NCBI RefSeq assembly: GCF_001665785.1
Contig: NZ_LZSO01000038.1
Span: 1 to 64,000 of the forward strand
Direction: 5' to 3'
Length of the DNA stretch: 64,000 nucleotides
Source of the DNA: Mycolicibacterium peregrinum
Lineage (GTDB): Bacteria; Actinomycetota; Actinomycetes; Mycobacteriales; Mycobacteriaceae
The notes beneath the pieces are model-generated. The model was not told the origin of the DNA, did not search any database, and saw only the letters and a list, made by a program, of their open reading frames with translations. Position numbers and translations under genes: made by a program. Of this stretch, positions 1 through 8,293 are shown in pieces. The first letter of the stretch is position 1. Every line of letters begins with the position of its first letter.

Positions 1-71
1 TTTTCTGCTCGGCAGTAAGCGCCACGAAATTAACTCCATCTTTTCAGTCCCGCGAACATAATTCTCGCTAC

Positions 72-524
72 TTCCTCGGCGGTCTGACCGCATGCTCGTC
101 CGCGGCGGCCGCGGACATGAAGGCAGGGGACTGCCTGAAGATGAGCGGCACGTACGAGCGCCCGGACTCCAGCCGGGCCGAGTGCGGCAGCGGCGCGTCG
201 AACTACAAGGTCATCTCCACGGTCACCGACAGCGACCAGTGCCCAGGCGACGTCGACACCTACTACTCCGTGCGCAGCGCTTTCAGTGACGAGACCCAGA
301 CGCTCTGTCTGGACATCGACTGGATCGCCGGCGGCTGTATGAGCATCGATCCGGAGAACGACAAAGACCCGTATCGGGTGGACTGCGCGGATTCGTCTGC
401 GCCCCACCGGCAACGGGCCACAGAGGTTCTGCGCGGGGTGTCGAACGTCGACCAGTGCGCCAGCGGAGTGGGCTACGCCTACTCGGAACGCCAGTTCACC
501 GTATGTGTGGAGGACGTGTCCTAG
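72..524 (+). CDS. lppU: LppU-family lipoprotein, 5' end defective or unresolved
   Basis: The mature part is a Cys-rich secreted domain of the LppU family (KAGDCLKMSG, CGSGASNYKV, DIDWIAGGC, CVEDVS). Its position just upstream of pnp matches lppU next to gpsI in M. tuberculosis. A lipobox-like LTAC lies at codons 84-95, with Cys at 93-95, followed by Ser and Ala residues. The frame is open to the left edge but contains no ATG, GTG or TTG, and the residues before LGGLTAC are polar and not signal-peptide-like. The first in-frame ATG (117) lies after the lipobox. Bases 1-70 look A/T-rich and intergenic. The 5' end may therefore have lost its signal sequence, may use an odd start, or may carry a frameshift. 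The start given here is nominal. Confidence 0.7.
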   Translation, partial: FLGGLTACSSAAAADMKAGDCLKMSGTYERPDSSRAECGSGASNYKVISTVTDSDQCPGDVDTYYSVRSAFSDETQTLCLDIDWIAGGCMSIDPENDKDPYRVDCADSSAPHRQRATEVLRGVSNVDQCASGVGYAYSERQFTVCVEDVS

Positions 525-827
525 CTGGCACGGATGGCTGTTGGGCCGTTGCTCCCGTGTAACATGAGGGCGTTCAGTGGCTGGAATCTGCTCTGAACAC
601 AGGGTGCAGCACCCGCGAACCGCGGGCGCTGTTCCTGCGAGTCATATCGGGCCCGCCTGGACGGGCGGTCTTCGGTAGTGGCTGCCGGAACCCGACACAG
701 AGATCATCTCTGGGGGTCATCCGGCCGCTTCGATCGACGGCCGTAGCCGTATCCAGCGCCCGTGGCGCATCGCCACCGTGACGCCGCGAAAACAGTTGAA
801 TGAATTCGAAAGAGGCCAACGGACTCT
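525..827. other. lppU-pnp intergenic region
   Basis: About 300 bases without a credible gene. It should contain the pnp promoter and leader. The only structure I see is a short GC hairpin (CCCGCG at 612-617 pairing with CGCGGG at 621-626) and a weaker GCCCG/CGGGC pair near 650-666. Either could form in the pnp leader. I found no recognisable riboswitch. Confidence 0.4.
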
Positions 828-3092
828 ATGTCTGTAGTTGAACTTGAAGACGGTGTGTTCGAATCCACCGCAATCCTCGACAACGGGAGCTTCGGCACCC
901 GCACCATCCGTTTCGAGGCCGGGCGGCTCGCACAGCAGGCCGCCGGCTCCGTCGTCGCCTACCTCGACGACGAGACCATGCTGCTGAGCGCCACCACTGC
1001 CAGCAAGACGCCGAAGGACCACTTCGACTTCTTCCCGCTGACCATCGACGTCGAGGAGCGGATGTATGCCGCGGGCCGGATCCCCGGCTCGTTCTTCCGT
1101 CGTGAGGGCCGTCCGTCGACCGATGCGATCCTGACCTGTCGCCTGATCGACCGGCCGCTGCGCCCGTCGTTCGTCAGCGGTCTGCGTAACGAGATCCAGG
1201 TCGTGGTGACGGTGCTGAGCCTGGATCCCAAGGATCTGTACGACGTGCTGGCCATCAACGCCGCGTCGGCGTCGACGCAGATCTCCGGCCTGCCGTTCTC
1301 CGGCCCGGTCGGCGGCGTGCGCGTCGCCTTGATCGACGGCCAGTGGGTCGCCTTCCCGACCGTCGAGCAGCTGGAGAAGGCTGTCTTCGACATGGTCGTC
1401 GCGGGCCGAAAAGTAGGTGCCGCCGACAAACAAGATGTCGCGATCATGATGGTCGAGGCCGAAGCCACCGAGAACGTGATCGAGTTGGTCGCCGGCGGCG
1501 CCCAGGCTCCCACCGAGGCCGTCGTCGCCGAGGGTCTCGAGGCGGCCAAACCGTTCATCGCGACACTGTGCGATGCCCAGGCTGCGCTGGCGGAGAAGGC
1601 GGCCAAGGAGATCGCCGAGTACCCGCTGTTCCCCGATTACGAGGTAGACGTCTACGACGCCGTGGCCGCGGTGGCCACCGACGCGCTGTCGGAGGCGCTG
1701 ACCATCGCGGGCAAGCATGAGCGTGACGACCGCACCAACGAGATCAAGGTCGAGGTGCTCGAGCGTCTCGGCGAGACTTACGCCGGCCGCGAGAAGGAGA
1801 TCGGCGCGGCGTACCGCTCGCTGACCAAAAAGCTTGTGCGTCAGCGCATCCTGACCGACCACTTCCGCATCGACGGCCGTGGCGTCACCGATATCCGCGC
1901 GCTCTCGGCCGAGGTGGCCATCATCCCGCGTGCGCACGGCAGCGCGCTGTTCGAGCGCGGCGAGACCCAGATCATGGGTGTCACCACGCTGGACATGGTC
2001 AAGATGGCCCAGCAGATCGACTCGCTGGGGCCCGAGACCACCAAGCGCTACATGCATCACTACAACTTCCCGCCGTTCTCGACCGGTGAGACCGGCCGCG
2101 TCGGTTCGCCCAAGCGCCGCGAGATCGGCCACGGCGCGCTGGCCGAGCGCGCGCTGGTGCCCGTGCTGCCCAGCGTCGAGGAGTTCCCGTACGCGATCCG
2201 CCAGGTGTCGGAGGCATTGGGCTCCAACGGTTCCACCTCGATGGGCTCGGTGTGTGCCTCGACCCTGTCGCTGCTGAACGCCGGTGTGCCGCTCAAGGCG
2301 CCGGTGGCCGGCATCGCCATGGGTCTGGTCTCCGACGAGGTCAACGGCGAGACCCGCTACGTGACGCTGACCGACATCCTCGGTGCCGAGGATGCCTTCG
2401 GCGACATGGACTTCAAGTGCGCTGGCACCAAGGACTTCGTCACCGCGCTGCAGCTCGACACCAAGCTCGACGGCATCCCGTCGAAGGTGCTGGCGGGCGC
2501 ACTGAGCCAGGCCAAGGACGCGCGCCTGACCATCCTGGACGTGATGGCCGAGGCCATCGACGCCCCCGATGAGATGAGCCCGTACGCACCGCGGATCACC
2601 ACCATCAAGGTGCCGGTCGACAAGATCGGCGAGGTCATCGGGCCCAAGGGCAAGATGATCAACTCGATCACCGAGGAGACCGGCGCGTCGATCTCGATCG
2701 AGGATGACGGCACGGTGTTCGTCGGTGCCTCCAACGGGGAAGCCGCGCAGGCCGCGATCGACAAGATCAACGCCATCGCCAACCCGCAGCTGCCCAAGAT
2801 CGGTGAGCGGTTCCTCGGAACCGTGGTCAAGACCACCGACTTCGGTGCGTTCGTGTCGCTTCTGCCGGGTCGTGACGGCCTGGTCCACATCTCCAAGCTG
2901 GGCCGCGGCAAGCGGATCAACAAGGTCGAAGATGTGGTGAAGGTCGGCGACAAGCTGCGCGTCGAGATCGCCGACATCGACAACCGCGGCAAGATCTCGC
3001 TGGTGCTCGTGGACGAAGAGACTGCGGAGAAGGCGGATCCGGCTGCCGACGGCGCCCCGGCCACCGCCGACGCCGCCGTTGCCGAGTCCTGA
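828..3092 (+). CDS. pnp: Polyribonucleotide nucleotidyltransferase (PNPase)
   Basis: A 754-residue phosphorolytic 3'-5' exoribonuclease, called gpsI in mycobacteria, that degrades mRNA in the cytoplasm and can add 3' tails. It has two RNase PH-like domains joined by a helical domain. The second, catalytic half includes the stretch around HYNFPPFSTGETGR and GSNGSTSMGS. A KH domain (VDKIGEVIGPKGKMI) and an S1 domain (GTVVKTTDFGAFVSLLPGRDGLVHIS) follow, with a low-complexity Ala/Asp tail. Full length for the family. The ATG start is preceded by a purine-rich GAAAGAGG at 808-815. pepR follows 29 bases after the stop, and the two are probably co-transcribed. Confidence 0.98.
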   Translation: MSVVELEDGVFESTAILDNGSFGTRTIRFEAGRLAQQAAGSVVAYLDDETMLLSATTASKTPKDHFDFFPLTIDVEERMYAAGRIPGSFFRREGRPSTDAILTCRLIDRPLRPSFVSGLRNEIQVVVTVLSLDPKDLYDVLAINAASASTQISGLPFSGPVGGVRVALIDGQWVAFPTVEQLEKAVFDMVVAGRKVGAADKQDVAIMMVEAEATENVIELVAGGAQAPTEAVVAEGLEAAKPFIATLCDAQAALAEKAAKEIAEYPLFPDYEVDVYDAVAAVATDALSEALTIAGKHERDDRTNEIKVEVLERLGETYAGREKEIGAAYRSLTKKLVRQRILTDHFRIDGRGVTDIRALSAEVAIIPRAHGSALFERGETQIMGVTTLDMVKMAQQIDSLGPETTKRYMHHYNFPPFSTGETGRVGSPKRREIGHGALAERALVPVLPSVEEFPYAIRQVSEALGSNGSTSMGSVCASTLSLLNAGVPLKAPVAGIAMGLVSDEVNGETRYVTLTDILGAEDAFGDMDFKCAGTKDFVTALQLDTKLDGIPSKVLAGALSQAKDARLTILDVMAEAIDAPDEMSPYAPRITTIKVPVDKIGEVIGPKGKMINSITEETGASISIEDDGTVFVGASNGEAAQAAIDKINAIANPQLPKIGERFLGTVVKTTDFGAFVSLLPGRDGLVHISKLGRGKRINKVEDVVKVGDKLRVEIADIDNRGKISLVLVDEETAEKADPAADGAPATADAAVAES

Positions 3093-3121
3093 TCGCCTCA
3101 GCTCGACACAAGGCGTTTGCA

Positions 3122-4411
3122 CTGAATACCACTGATGTCCGCCGGACAGATCTGCCCGGCGGACTCCGTGTGGTCACTGAGTACATCCCGTCGGTGCGTT
3201 CGGCATCCGTCGGGGTCTGGGTAGGCGTCGGTTCCCGCGACGAAGGACGAAGCGTCGCGGGTGCCGCCCACTTCCTGGAACACCTACTGTTCAAGGCCAC
3301 CCCGACGCGCAGCGCAGTCGATATTGCACAGGCTGTCGATGCAGTCGGTGGTGAGCTGAACGCGTTCACGACGCGCGAGCACACCTGCTACTACGCGCAT
3401 GTGCTCGACTCGGACCTGGAACTCGCCGTCGACCTGGTGGCCGACGTCGTCTTGCGGGGTCGTTGTGCCACCGAGGATGTCGAGGTGGAGCGCGACGTCG
3501 TCCTCGAAGAGATCGCCATGCGCGACGACGATCCCGAGGACAGTCTCGGTGACGTGTTTCTGACGGCGATGTTCGGCGATCACCCGGTCGGACGGCCGGT
3601 GATCGGCAGCGTCGAGTCCATCGAGACGATGACGCGCGCGCAGCTGCACTCCTTCCACGTGCGCCGCTACACGCCCGAACGGATGATCGTCGCCGTAGCG
3701 GGCAACATCGACCACGACGTGGTCGTGTCGTTGGTGCGTCAGCATTTCGGTCCCCGGCTGGAAGCCGGGCGTGCCGCGGTGGCTCCGCGTAAGGGTGCGG
3801 GGCGGGTCGGCGGCAAGCCGTCGCTGCTCGTCGTCGACCGCGACGGCGAGCAGTCCCATGTGTCGCTGGGCGTTCGCACGCCCGGTCGGCACTGGGAACA
3901 TCGGTGGGCGCTGTCGGTGCTCAACACCGCGCTCGGCGGTGGCCTGAGTTCCCGTCTGTTCCAACAGATTCGGGAATCCCGCGGCCTGGCCTACTCGGTG
4001 TACTCGACGGTGGACACCTTCGCAGACAGCGGGGCGCTCTCGGTGTATGCGGGATGCCAGCCGGAGCGGTTCGACGAAGTATTGCGGGTGACGACAGACG
4101 TCCTGGAAGGTGTGGCTCGAGACGGGATCACCGCCGACGAATGCCGCATCGCCAAAGGTTCGTTGCGTGGCGGCCTGGTGCTGGGGCTCGAGGATTCCGG
4201 ATCACGCATGCACCGGATCGGGCGCAGCGAGCTCAATTACGGTGAACACCGGACCATCGATCACACGCTGGCCCAGATTGAGGCGGTTACTCTCGAAGAG
4301 GTCAACGCGGTGGCTCACCAGTTGCTGTCTCGTGACTACGGTGCCGCCGTGCTCGGCCCGTATCGCTCGAAAAAGGCTCTGCCGCAACGGCTTCAAGCTA
4401 TCGCCGGCTGA
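3122..4411 (+). CDS. pepR: M16 family zinc metallopeptidase PepR
   Basis: A pitrilysin-type processing protease next to pnp, as in M. tuberculosis. The inverted zinc motif HxxEH is present as HFLEH, with the downstream glutamate in VVLEEIAMRDDDPED. The second M16 domain includes ALGGGLSSRLFQQIRESRGLAYS. The first standard start is GTG at 3170, but codons before it read RRTDLPGGLRV, which is the conserved N-terminal strand of PepR. No ATG, GTG or TTG exists in frame between the pnp stop and 3170. I therefore propose CTG at 3122, with AAGG 8 bases upstream. The start is uncertain; the gene is not. Confidence 0.9.
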   Translation: MNTTDVRRTDLPGGLRVVTEYIPSVRSASVGVWVGVGSRDEGRSVAGAAHFLEHLLFKATPTRSAVDIAQAVDAVGGELNAFTTREHTCYYAHVLDSDLELAVDLVADVVLRGRCATEDVEVERDVVLEEIAMRDDDPEDSLGDVFLTAMFGDHPVGRPVIGSVESIETMTRAQLHSFHVRRYTPERMIVAVAGNIDHDVVVSLVRQHFGPRLEAGRAAVAPRKGAGRVGGKPSLLVVDRDGEQSHVSLGVRTPGRHWEHRWALSVLNTALGGGLSSRLFQQIRESRGLAYSVYSTVDTFADSGALSVYAGCQPERFDEVLRVTTDVLEGVARDGITADECRIAKGSLRGGLVLGLEDSGSRMHRIGRSELNYGEHRTIDHTLAQIEAVTLEEVNAVAHQLLSRDYGAAVLGPYRSKKALPQRLQAIAG

Positions 4412-4416
4412 CCCGC

Positions 4417-4422
4417 TACGCT
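4417..4422 (+). promoter_or_regulatory. Candidate -10 element of blaF (leaderless)
   Basis: TACGCT fits the mycobacterial -10 pattern and ends 7 bases before the blaF ATG. Transcription would then begin at or near the A of the start codon. No ribosome binding site is visible in the 18-base gap after pepR, which fits a leaderless mRNA. The -35 region is unclear. Confidence 0.4.
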
Positions 4423-4429
4423 GGGTCCG

Positions 4430-5314
4430 ATGACGGGACTCTCGCGACGCAATGTTCTGATCGGTTCGCTCGTGGCGGCGGCTGCCGTCGGTGCCGGTGT
4501 GGGTAACGCCGCACCGGCGTCGGCGGCCCCGGTCGATGACCAGATCGCGGAACTGGAACGTCGTGACAACGCCCTGATCGGCTTGTCGGCGACCAATCTG
4601 GATTCCGGCCGGATTCTCACGCACCGGCCCGACGAGATGTTCGCGATGTGTTCGACGTTCAAGGGGTATGCCGCGGCGCGCGTGCTGCAGATGGTCGGGC
4701 GTAGGCAGATCTCACTGGACAACCGGGTGTTCGTCGACCCGGAGGCCCTCGTACCGAACTCTCCGATCACCGAGGCCCATGCCGGTTCCGATATGACGCT
4801 GGCGGAGCTGTGCCAGGCGGCACTGCAGCGCAGCGACAACACTGCGGGCAACCTGCTGCTGAAGACGATCGACGGGCCTGCCGGTATCACCGCGTTCGCC
4901 CGCAGCATCGGAGATGAGCGCACCCGGCTCGACCGCTGGGAGGTCGAGCTGAACTCGGCGATTCCCGGGGACCCGAGAGATACGTCGACTCCGGCGGCGC
5001 TGGCGCTCGGATACCGCGAGATCCTGGCCGGTGACGCGTTGAGCCCGCCGCAGCGGCGCCAGCTGGAGGATTGGATGCGGGCCAACCAGACCTCGAGCGT
5101 GCGTGCCGGCCTGCCGGAGGGCTGGACCACGGCCGACAAGACCGGCAGCGGGGACTACGGCAGCACCAACGACGTCGGGATCGCCTATGGTCCGAACGGG
5201 CAACGGTTGCTGTTGGCGGTGATGACGCGGTCGCAGGCCGACGACCCGAAGGCCGACAACCTGCGTCCGCTCATCGGCGAGTTGACCGCGCTGATTCTGC
5301 CGTCGTTACTCTGA
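4430..5314 (+). CDS. blaF: Class A beta-lactamase (BlaF type)
   Basis: A secreted serine beta-lactamase of 294 residues that hydrolyses penicillins and cephalosporins. It begins with a twin-arginine signal (SRRNVLIG, a hydrophobic Ala/Val stretch, then AxA near residues 31-34). Class A motifs are all present: STFK (nucleophile Ser and Lys), SDN, the omega-loop Glu in RWEVELN, and KTGSG near the C terminus. From memory the sequence is very close to the chromosomal BlaF of M. fortuitum. It follows pepR by 18 bases. Its last 9 bases overlap the 3' end of the convergent hsp20 gene. Confidence 0.97.
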   Translation: MTGLSRRNVLIGSLVAAAAVGAGVGNAAPASAAPVDDQIAELERRDNALIGLSATNLDSGRILTHRPDEMFAMCSTFKGYAAARVLQMVGRRQISLDNRVFVDPEALVPNSPITEAHAGSDMTLAELCQAALQRSDNTAGNLLLKTIDGPAGITAFARSIGDERTRLDRWEVELNSAIPGDPRDTSTPAALALGYREILAGDALSPPQRRQLEDWMRANQTSSVRAGLPEGWTTADKTGSGDYGSTNDVGIAYGPNGQRLLLAVMTRSQADDPKADNLRPLIGELTALILPSLL

Positions 5315-5776
5315 GTGCTCGGCGGATTCGATTGCGGTCGAGCCGTTCTCGGTGTCCTGGATCGCGATCTGGCGGGCGCCGGCAGGGTTCTGCGACAACG
5401 GCACGCGCACGGTCAGGATGCCACGCTCGTAGCCGGCGGTGATGTTGTCCTCATCGGCCTCGGCGGGCAGGGTCACGGTGCGCAGGAACGAGCCGTAGGA
5501 GAACTCCGACCGCGCGGTGGTGTCGGCGCGCTCCGAACGCTCAGCTTTCACGGTCAGCTGGCCGTCGGCGACGGTGATCTGAACGTCGTTGGCCGGATCG
5601 ATACCGGGGATCTCGGCCCGCAGTTCGTAGTGGTCCTCGGTGACCTCGTCCTCGATGCGCATGAGGTTGCGCTCGAAGAACGGACGCAGGCGCGGGAACG
5701 GGGTGATGCCGGCGAAGAACTCCGAGAGCTCGGGCAGCAGCGGGCGGGGCTGGTGCGCGACGGGCAGGTTGACCAT
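5306..5776 (-). CDS. Hsp20/alpha-crystallin small heat shock protein
   Basis: A 156-residue ATP-independent holdase chaperone. The alpha-crystallin domain spans roughly residues 40-135 (EDHYELRAEIPGI, ITVADGQLTVKAERSE, FSYGSFLRTVTLP, GILTVRVPL). The N-terminal arm is hydrophobic and proline-rich (PRPLLPELSEFFAG). The ATG at 5776 is chosen because GAGGAG precedes it; an upstream in-frame start would add an arginine-rich stretch unlike the family. The stop lies inside the end of blaF, giving a 9-base convergent overlap. Confidence 0.93.
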   Translation of the reverse strand: MVNLPVAHQPRPLLPELSEFFAGITPFPRLRPFFERNLMRIEDEVTEDHYELRAEIPGIDPANDVQITVADGQLTVKAERSERADTTARSEFSYGSFLRTVTLPAEADEDNITAGYERGILTVRVPLSQNPAGARQIAIQDTENGSTAIESAEHSE

Positions 5777-5903
5777 GGGTGACTCCTCAGTCCTGGAACG
5801 TCGATCGGAGGAAAAGACCTTGTAACGCTTGCCCTTTCGATCCAAGCACCGACGTGGAGCCACTGGCCGAATGTGTGGTGAACAGCGCGCGTACGCGTGG
5901 CTG

Positions 5904-6458
5904 CTAGGTCACCCGTTTCGAGTCGTCGCGCTGTAGGACGAAGAAATACGGCTTGCGGGAGTTCCGCAGGTCCATCGCGCCGATCACGGCGTCGCCGGAC
6001 AGCCGCCGGAACACGTCGTTGATGGGCAGCTGGTCGTAGACCATCGTCGCGGTGTCCACGCCGCGGTACCGGGTGGTGCGCAACCTGGCCTTGGGCGCGC
6101 GGGTCTGCAGCAGGGGTCGCAACGCCGCGATCGGCCCTGTCATCGACCGGTTCCGGAGCAGGGGGATCTTGGTCGACACCCCGAGTCCGCCGAATGCCGG
6201 CAGCGGGTTGAGGGCCCACAGCGAGGTGCCGTCGCCGGCGGGGAACAGCAGGGGATGCACGGTCTCGGCATCGACGAACTGCTTGCCCCACCAGCCGCTG
6301 GCCGCCAGAAGACCATCCATCGGATGTCCGGTCGGCAGTTCGGCGCCGTGCCAGGTGCCGAGCATGAACTCCGGCTCCACAGCCTCGGCTGCGTCGAAGA
6401 TTGCGAGCGCCTCGGCGGTGGTCGTCGGCACGGTGGGTAACAACTGCTGCAGCAACAT
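5904..6458 (-). CDS. DUF4334 domain protein with GXWXG motif
   Basis: A 184-residue protein of unknown function. The N-terminal half carries the GXWXG motif (MLGTWHG near residue 33) and the C-terminal half matches DUF4334 (RGVDTATMVYDQLPINDVFR, then MDLRNSRKPYFFVLQR). The ATG at 6458 is preferred over a GTG inside the palindrome at 6471-6488. A TAGGGT -10-like element ends 7 bases before this ATG, pointing to a leaderless transcript. The palindrome lies just upstream, so the gene is probably repressed by a TetR-type regulator encoded elsewhere. Confidence 0.85.
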   Translation of the reverse strand: MLLQQLLPTVPTTTAEALAIFDAAEAVEPEFMLGTWHGAELPTGHPMDGLLAASGWWGKQFVDAETVHPLLFPAGDGTSLWALNPLPAFGGLGVSTKIPLLRNRSMTGPIAALRPLLQTRAPKARLRTTRYRGVDTATMVYDQLPINDVFRRLSGDAVIGAMDLRNSRKPYFFVLQRDDSKRVT

Positions 6459-6465
6459 GGGCACA

Positions 6466-6471
6466 ACCCTA
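6466..6471 (-). promoter_or_regulatory. Candidate -10 element of the DUF4334 gene
   Basis: On the minus strand this reads TAGGGT, 7 bases before the ATG at 6458, with no ribosome binding site between. The layout fits a leaderless transcript. Confidence 0.45.
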
Positions 6472-6488
6472 CTTGACACGTGTCAAGT
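6471..6488. promoter_or_regulatory. 18-bp perfect palindromic operator
   Basis: ACTTGACACGTGTCAAGT is its own reverse complement over 18 bases. It occupies the -35 to -10 spacer of the DUF4334 gene and touches the -10 element. Size and symmetry are typical of TetR-family operators. No regulator gene is adjacent. Confidence 0.7.
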
Positions 6489-6507
6489 TTGACCATGCCG
6501 GAGAGCA

Positions 6508-6541
6508 GATCGCCCGGCCGAAGGGATTCGGCCGGGCGATC
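6508..6541 (-). terminator. Stem-loop terminator of ald
   Basis: Perfect 15-bp arms (6508-6522 and 6527-6541) with a 4-base loop, beginning 13 bases after the ald stop. No U-tract follows, as is common for mycobacterial terminators. Confidence 0.75.
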
Positions 6542-6554
6542 GTGACGGGTTTGC

Positions 6555-7670
6555 CTACGCCAGGACTGTGGCCGGATCGGTGAACGGCATGTCGAGGTCG
6601 GCGGCGACCTGCTCGGACACCAGCGCGCCCTCGTGCGTCGACAGCCCCTTGGCCAGCGCCGCATCGGCCTCGCAGGCGGACTTCCAGCCCTTGTCGGCCA
6701 ACTTGAGCACGTACGGCATGGTGGCGTTGGTCAGGGCGAAGGTCGACGTCCGCGGCACGGAGCCGGGCATGTTGGCCACGCAGTAGAACACCGTGTCGTG
6801 CACGGCGAACGTCGGGTCGTCATGGGTGGTGGGCCGGGAGTCCTCGAAGCAGCCGCCCTGGTCGATGGCGATGTCGACCAGCACTGCGCCCGGCTTCATG
6901 TGGGCCACGGTCGAATTGGTGACCAACTTGGGAGCCTTGGCGCCCGGGATCAACACCGCGCCGATCACCAGGTCCGCCTTCTTGACGGCCTCTTCGAGTT
7001 CCAGGCTCGACGAGTAGCGGGTCTCGATGCCCGCGTTGGTCTCGTTGTCGATCTTGCGCAGCGTGTTGATATTCAGGTCGAACACCGTGACGTGGGCGCC
7101 CATGCCCTTGGCGATGCGGGCCGCGTTGTAGCCGGCCACGCCACCGCCGATGACGACGACCTCGGCCGGTGCGACACCGGGAACGCCGCCCATCAGCACG
7201 CCGCGGCCGCCCTGCGTGCGCATCAGGTGATAGGAGCCGACCTGAGCGGACAAGCGGCCGGCGACCTCGCTCATCGGGGCCAGCAGCGGCAATGCCCCGT
7301 CGGCGGTCTGCACCGTCTCGTAGGCGATCGAAGTCGTGCTCGAGGCCAGCAGCGCGTCGGTGCATTCCTTGGACGCCGCCAGATGCAGATAGGTGAACAG
7401 TGTCTGGCCCTTGCGCATGCGCGAGTACTCGGCCGCGATGGGCTCTTTGACCTTGAGGAGCAACTCGGCATCGGCCCAGACCTGGTCGGCCGTCGCGACG
7501 ATCTCGGCACCTGCCGCCTTGAAGTCGTTGTCGGTGATGGCCGAGCCGTCGCCCGCGCCGGCCTGGATGATCACGTCGTGGCCGCGCCGGGTCAGTTCGG
7601 CGACGCCTGCCGGGGTGATGGCCACGCGGTACTCGTTGTTCTTGATCTCGGTCGGGATACCGACGAGCAT
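6555..7670 (-). CDS. ald: L-alanine dehydrogenase
   Basis: Reversible NAD-dependent deamination of L-alanine to pyruvate and ammonia, 371 residues. The N terminus is the substrate domain (GIPTEIKNNEYRVAITPAGV). The Rossmann NAD site is VVVIGGGVAGYNAARIAKG near residues 168-187, and the PGSVPRTSTFALTNATMPY segment is typical of the family. The ATG has a strong GAAGGAG site 5 bases upstream. It is divergent from aldR, its likely regulator, across 97 bases. In mycobacteria ald responds to alanine and to energy or redox stress. Confidence 0.98.
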   Translation of the reverse strand: MLVGIPTEIKNNEYRVAITPAGVAELTRRGHDVIIQAGAGDGSAITDNDFKAAGAEIVATADQVWADAELLLKVKEPIAAEYSRMRKGQTLFTYLHLAASKECTDALLASSTTSIAYETVQTADGALPLLAPMSEVAGRLSAQVGSYHLMRTQGGRGVLMGGVPGVAPAEVVVIGGGVAGYNAARIAKGMGAHVTVFDLNINTLRKIDNETNAGIETRYSSSLELEEAVKKADLVIGAVLIPGAKAPKLVTNSTVAHMKPGAVLVDIAIDQGGCFEDSRPTTHDDPTFAVHDTVFYCVANMPGSVPRTSTFALTNATMPYVLKLADKGWKSACEADAALAKGLSTHEGALVSEQVAADLDMPFTDPATVLA

Positions 7671-7767
7671 GATCGCTCCTTCAATGTTGGGGTGCTGAAA
7701 ATAAGTGTGAAGAAACTTCGATAAGTGAGCAATATCTCCGATAAAGATTCGTTAGAATCGCCGCGCA
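7671..7767. promoter_or_regulatory. ald-aldR divergent promoter region
   Basis: This A/T-rich spacer holds both promoters. GAAG-AAA-CTTC at 7709-7719 is a short inverted repeat and a candidate AldR contact. TAGAAT at 7753-7758, 9 bases before the aldR ATG, is a good -10 and suggests a very short or absent leader for aldR. Confidence 0.5.
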
Positions 7768-8277
7768 ATGGAAGATTCATCAAACTTGCCCGGGCGCGCG
7801 GCCCGTTCGCCGAAGGATGTTCGGCCTGATCTCGACGAGGTGGACCGGCGCATCCTGTTGGCGCTGCACGCCGATGCCCGTATGTCCAACAGCGCACTGG
7901 CGGAGGCGGTCGGTATCGCCGCGTCGACCTGCCACGGTCGGGTGCGCAGGCTCCAGGAGATCGGGGTGATCCGCGGCTTCTACACCGACATCGATCCGGC
8001 GGCCGTGGGACTCAGTCTGCAGGCGATGATCTCGGTGAGCCTGCAATCGAACGCGCGGGGCAAGATCCGCAACTTCATCGCCCACATCCGCACCCGGCCG
8101 CAGGTGATGGACGTGTACTTCCTGGCCGGGGGAGACGATTTCATCCTGCACGTGGCCGCGCGGGACACCGATGACCTGCGGGCATTCGTGGTGGAGAACC
8201 TCAACGCCGACGCCGACGTCGCCGGGACGCAGACCTCGCTGATCTTCGAACACCTGCGGGGGGCGTCACCGCTCTGA
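7768..8277 (+). CDS. aldR: Lrp/AsnC-family regulator AldR
   Basis: A 169-residue regulator with an N-terminal winged HTH (LDEVDRRILLALHADARMSNSALAEAVGIAASTCHGRVRRL) and a C-terminal ligand-sensing RAM/AsnC domain (VYFLAGGDDFILHVAARD). It is divergent from ald, the arrangement of AldR in M. tuberculosis, where it controls ald in response to amino acids. The short N-terminal tail before the HTH is polar. Confidence 0.92.
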   Translation: MEDSSNLPGRAARSPKDVRPDLDEVDRRILLALHADARMSNSALAEAVGIAASTCHGRVRRLQEIGVIRGFYTDIDPAAVGLSLQAMISVSLQSNARGKIRNFIAHIRTRPQVMDVYFLAGGDDFILHVAARDTDDLRAFVVENLNADADVAGTQTSLIFEHLRGASPL

Positions 8278-8293
8278 CGTCAGCGCTCTGACG

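Noticed and set aside
717..3122. 801-residue open frame antisense to pnp
   Set aside because: His/Asp/Leu/Arg-rich composition typical of the reverse of a high-GC coding frame; pnp on the other strand is unmistakable.
5777..5863. N-terminal extension of Hsp20
   Set aside because: Arg/Lys/Ser-rich and not family-like; a good ribosome binding site lies directly before ATG 5776.
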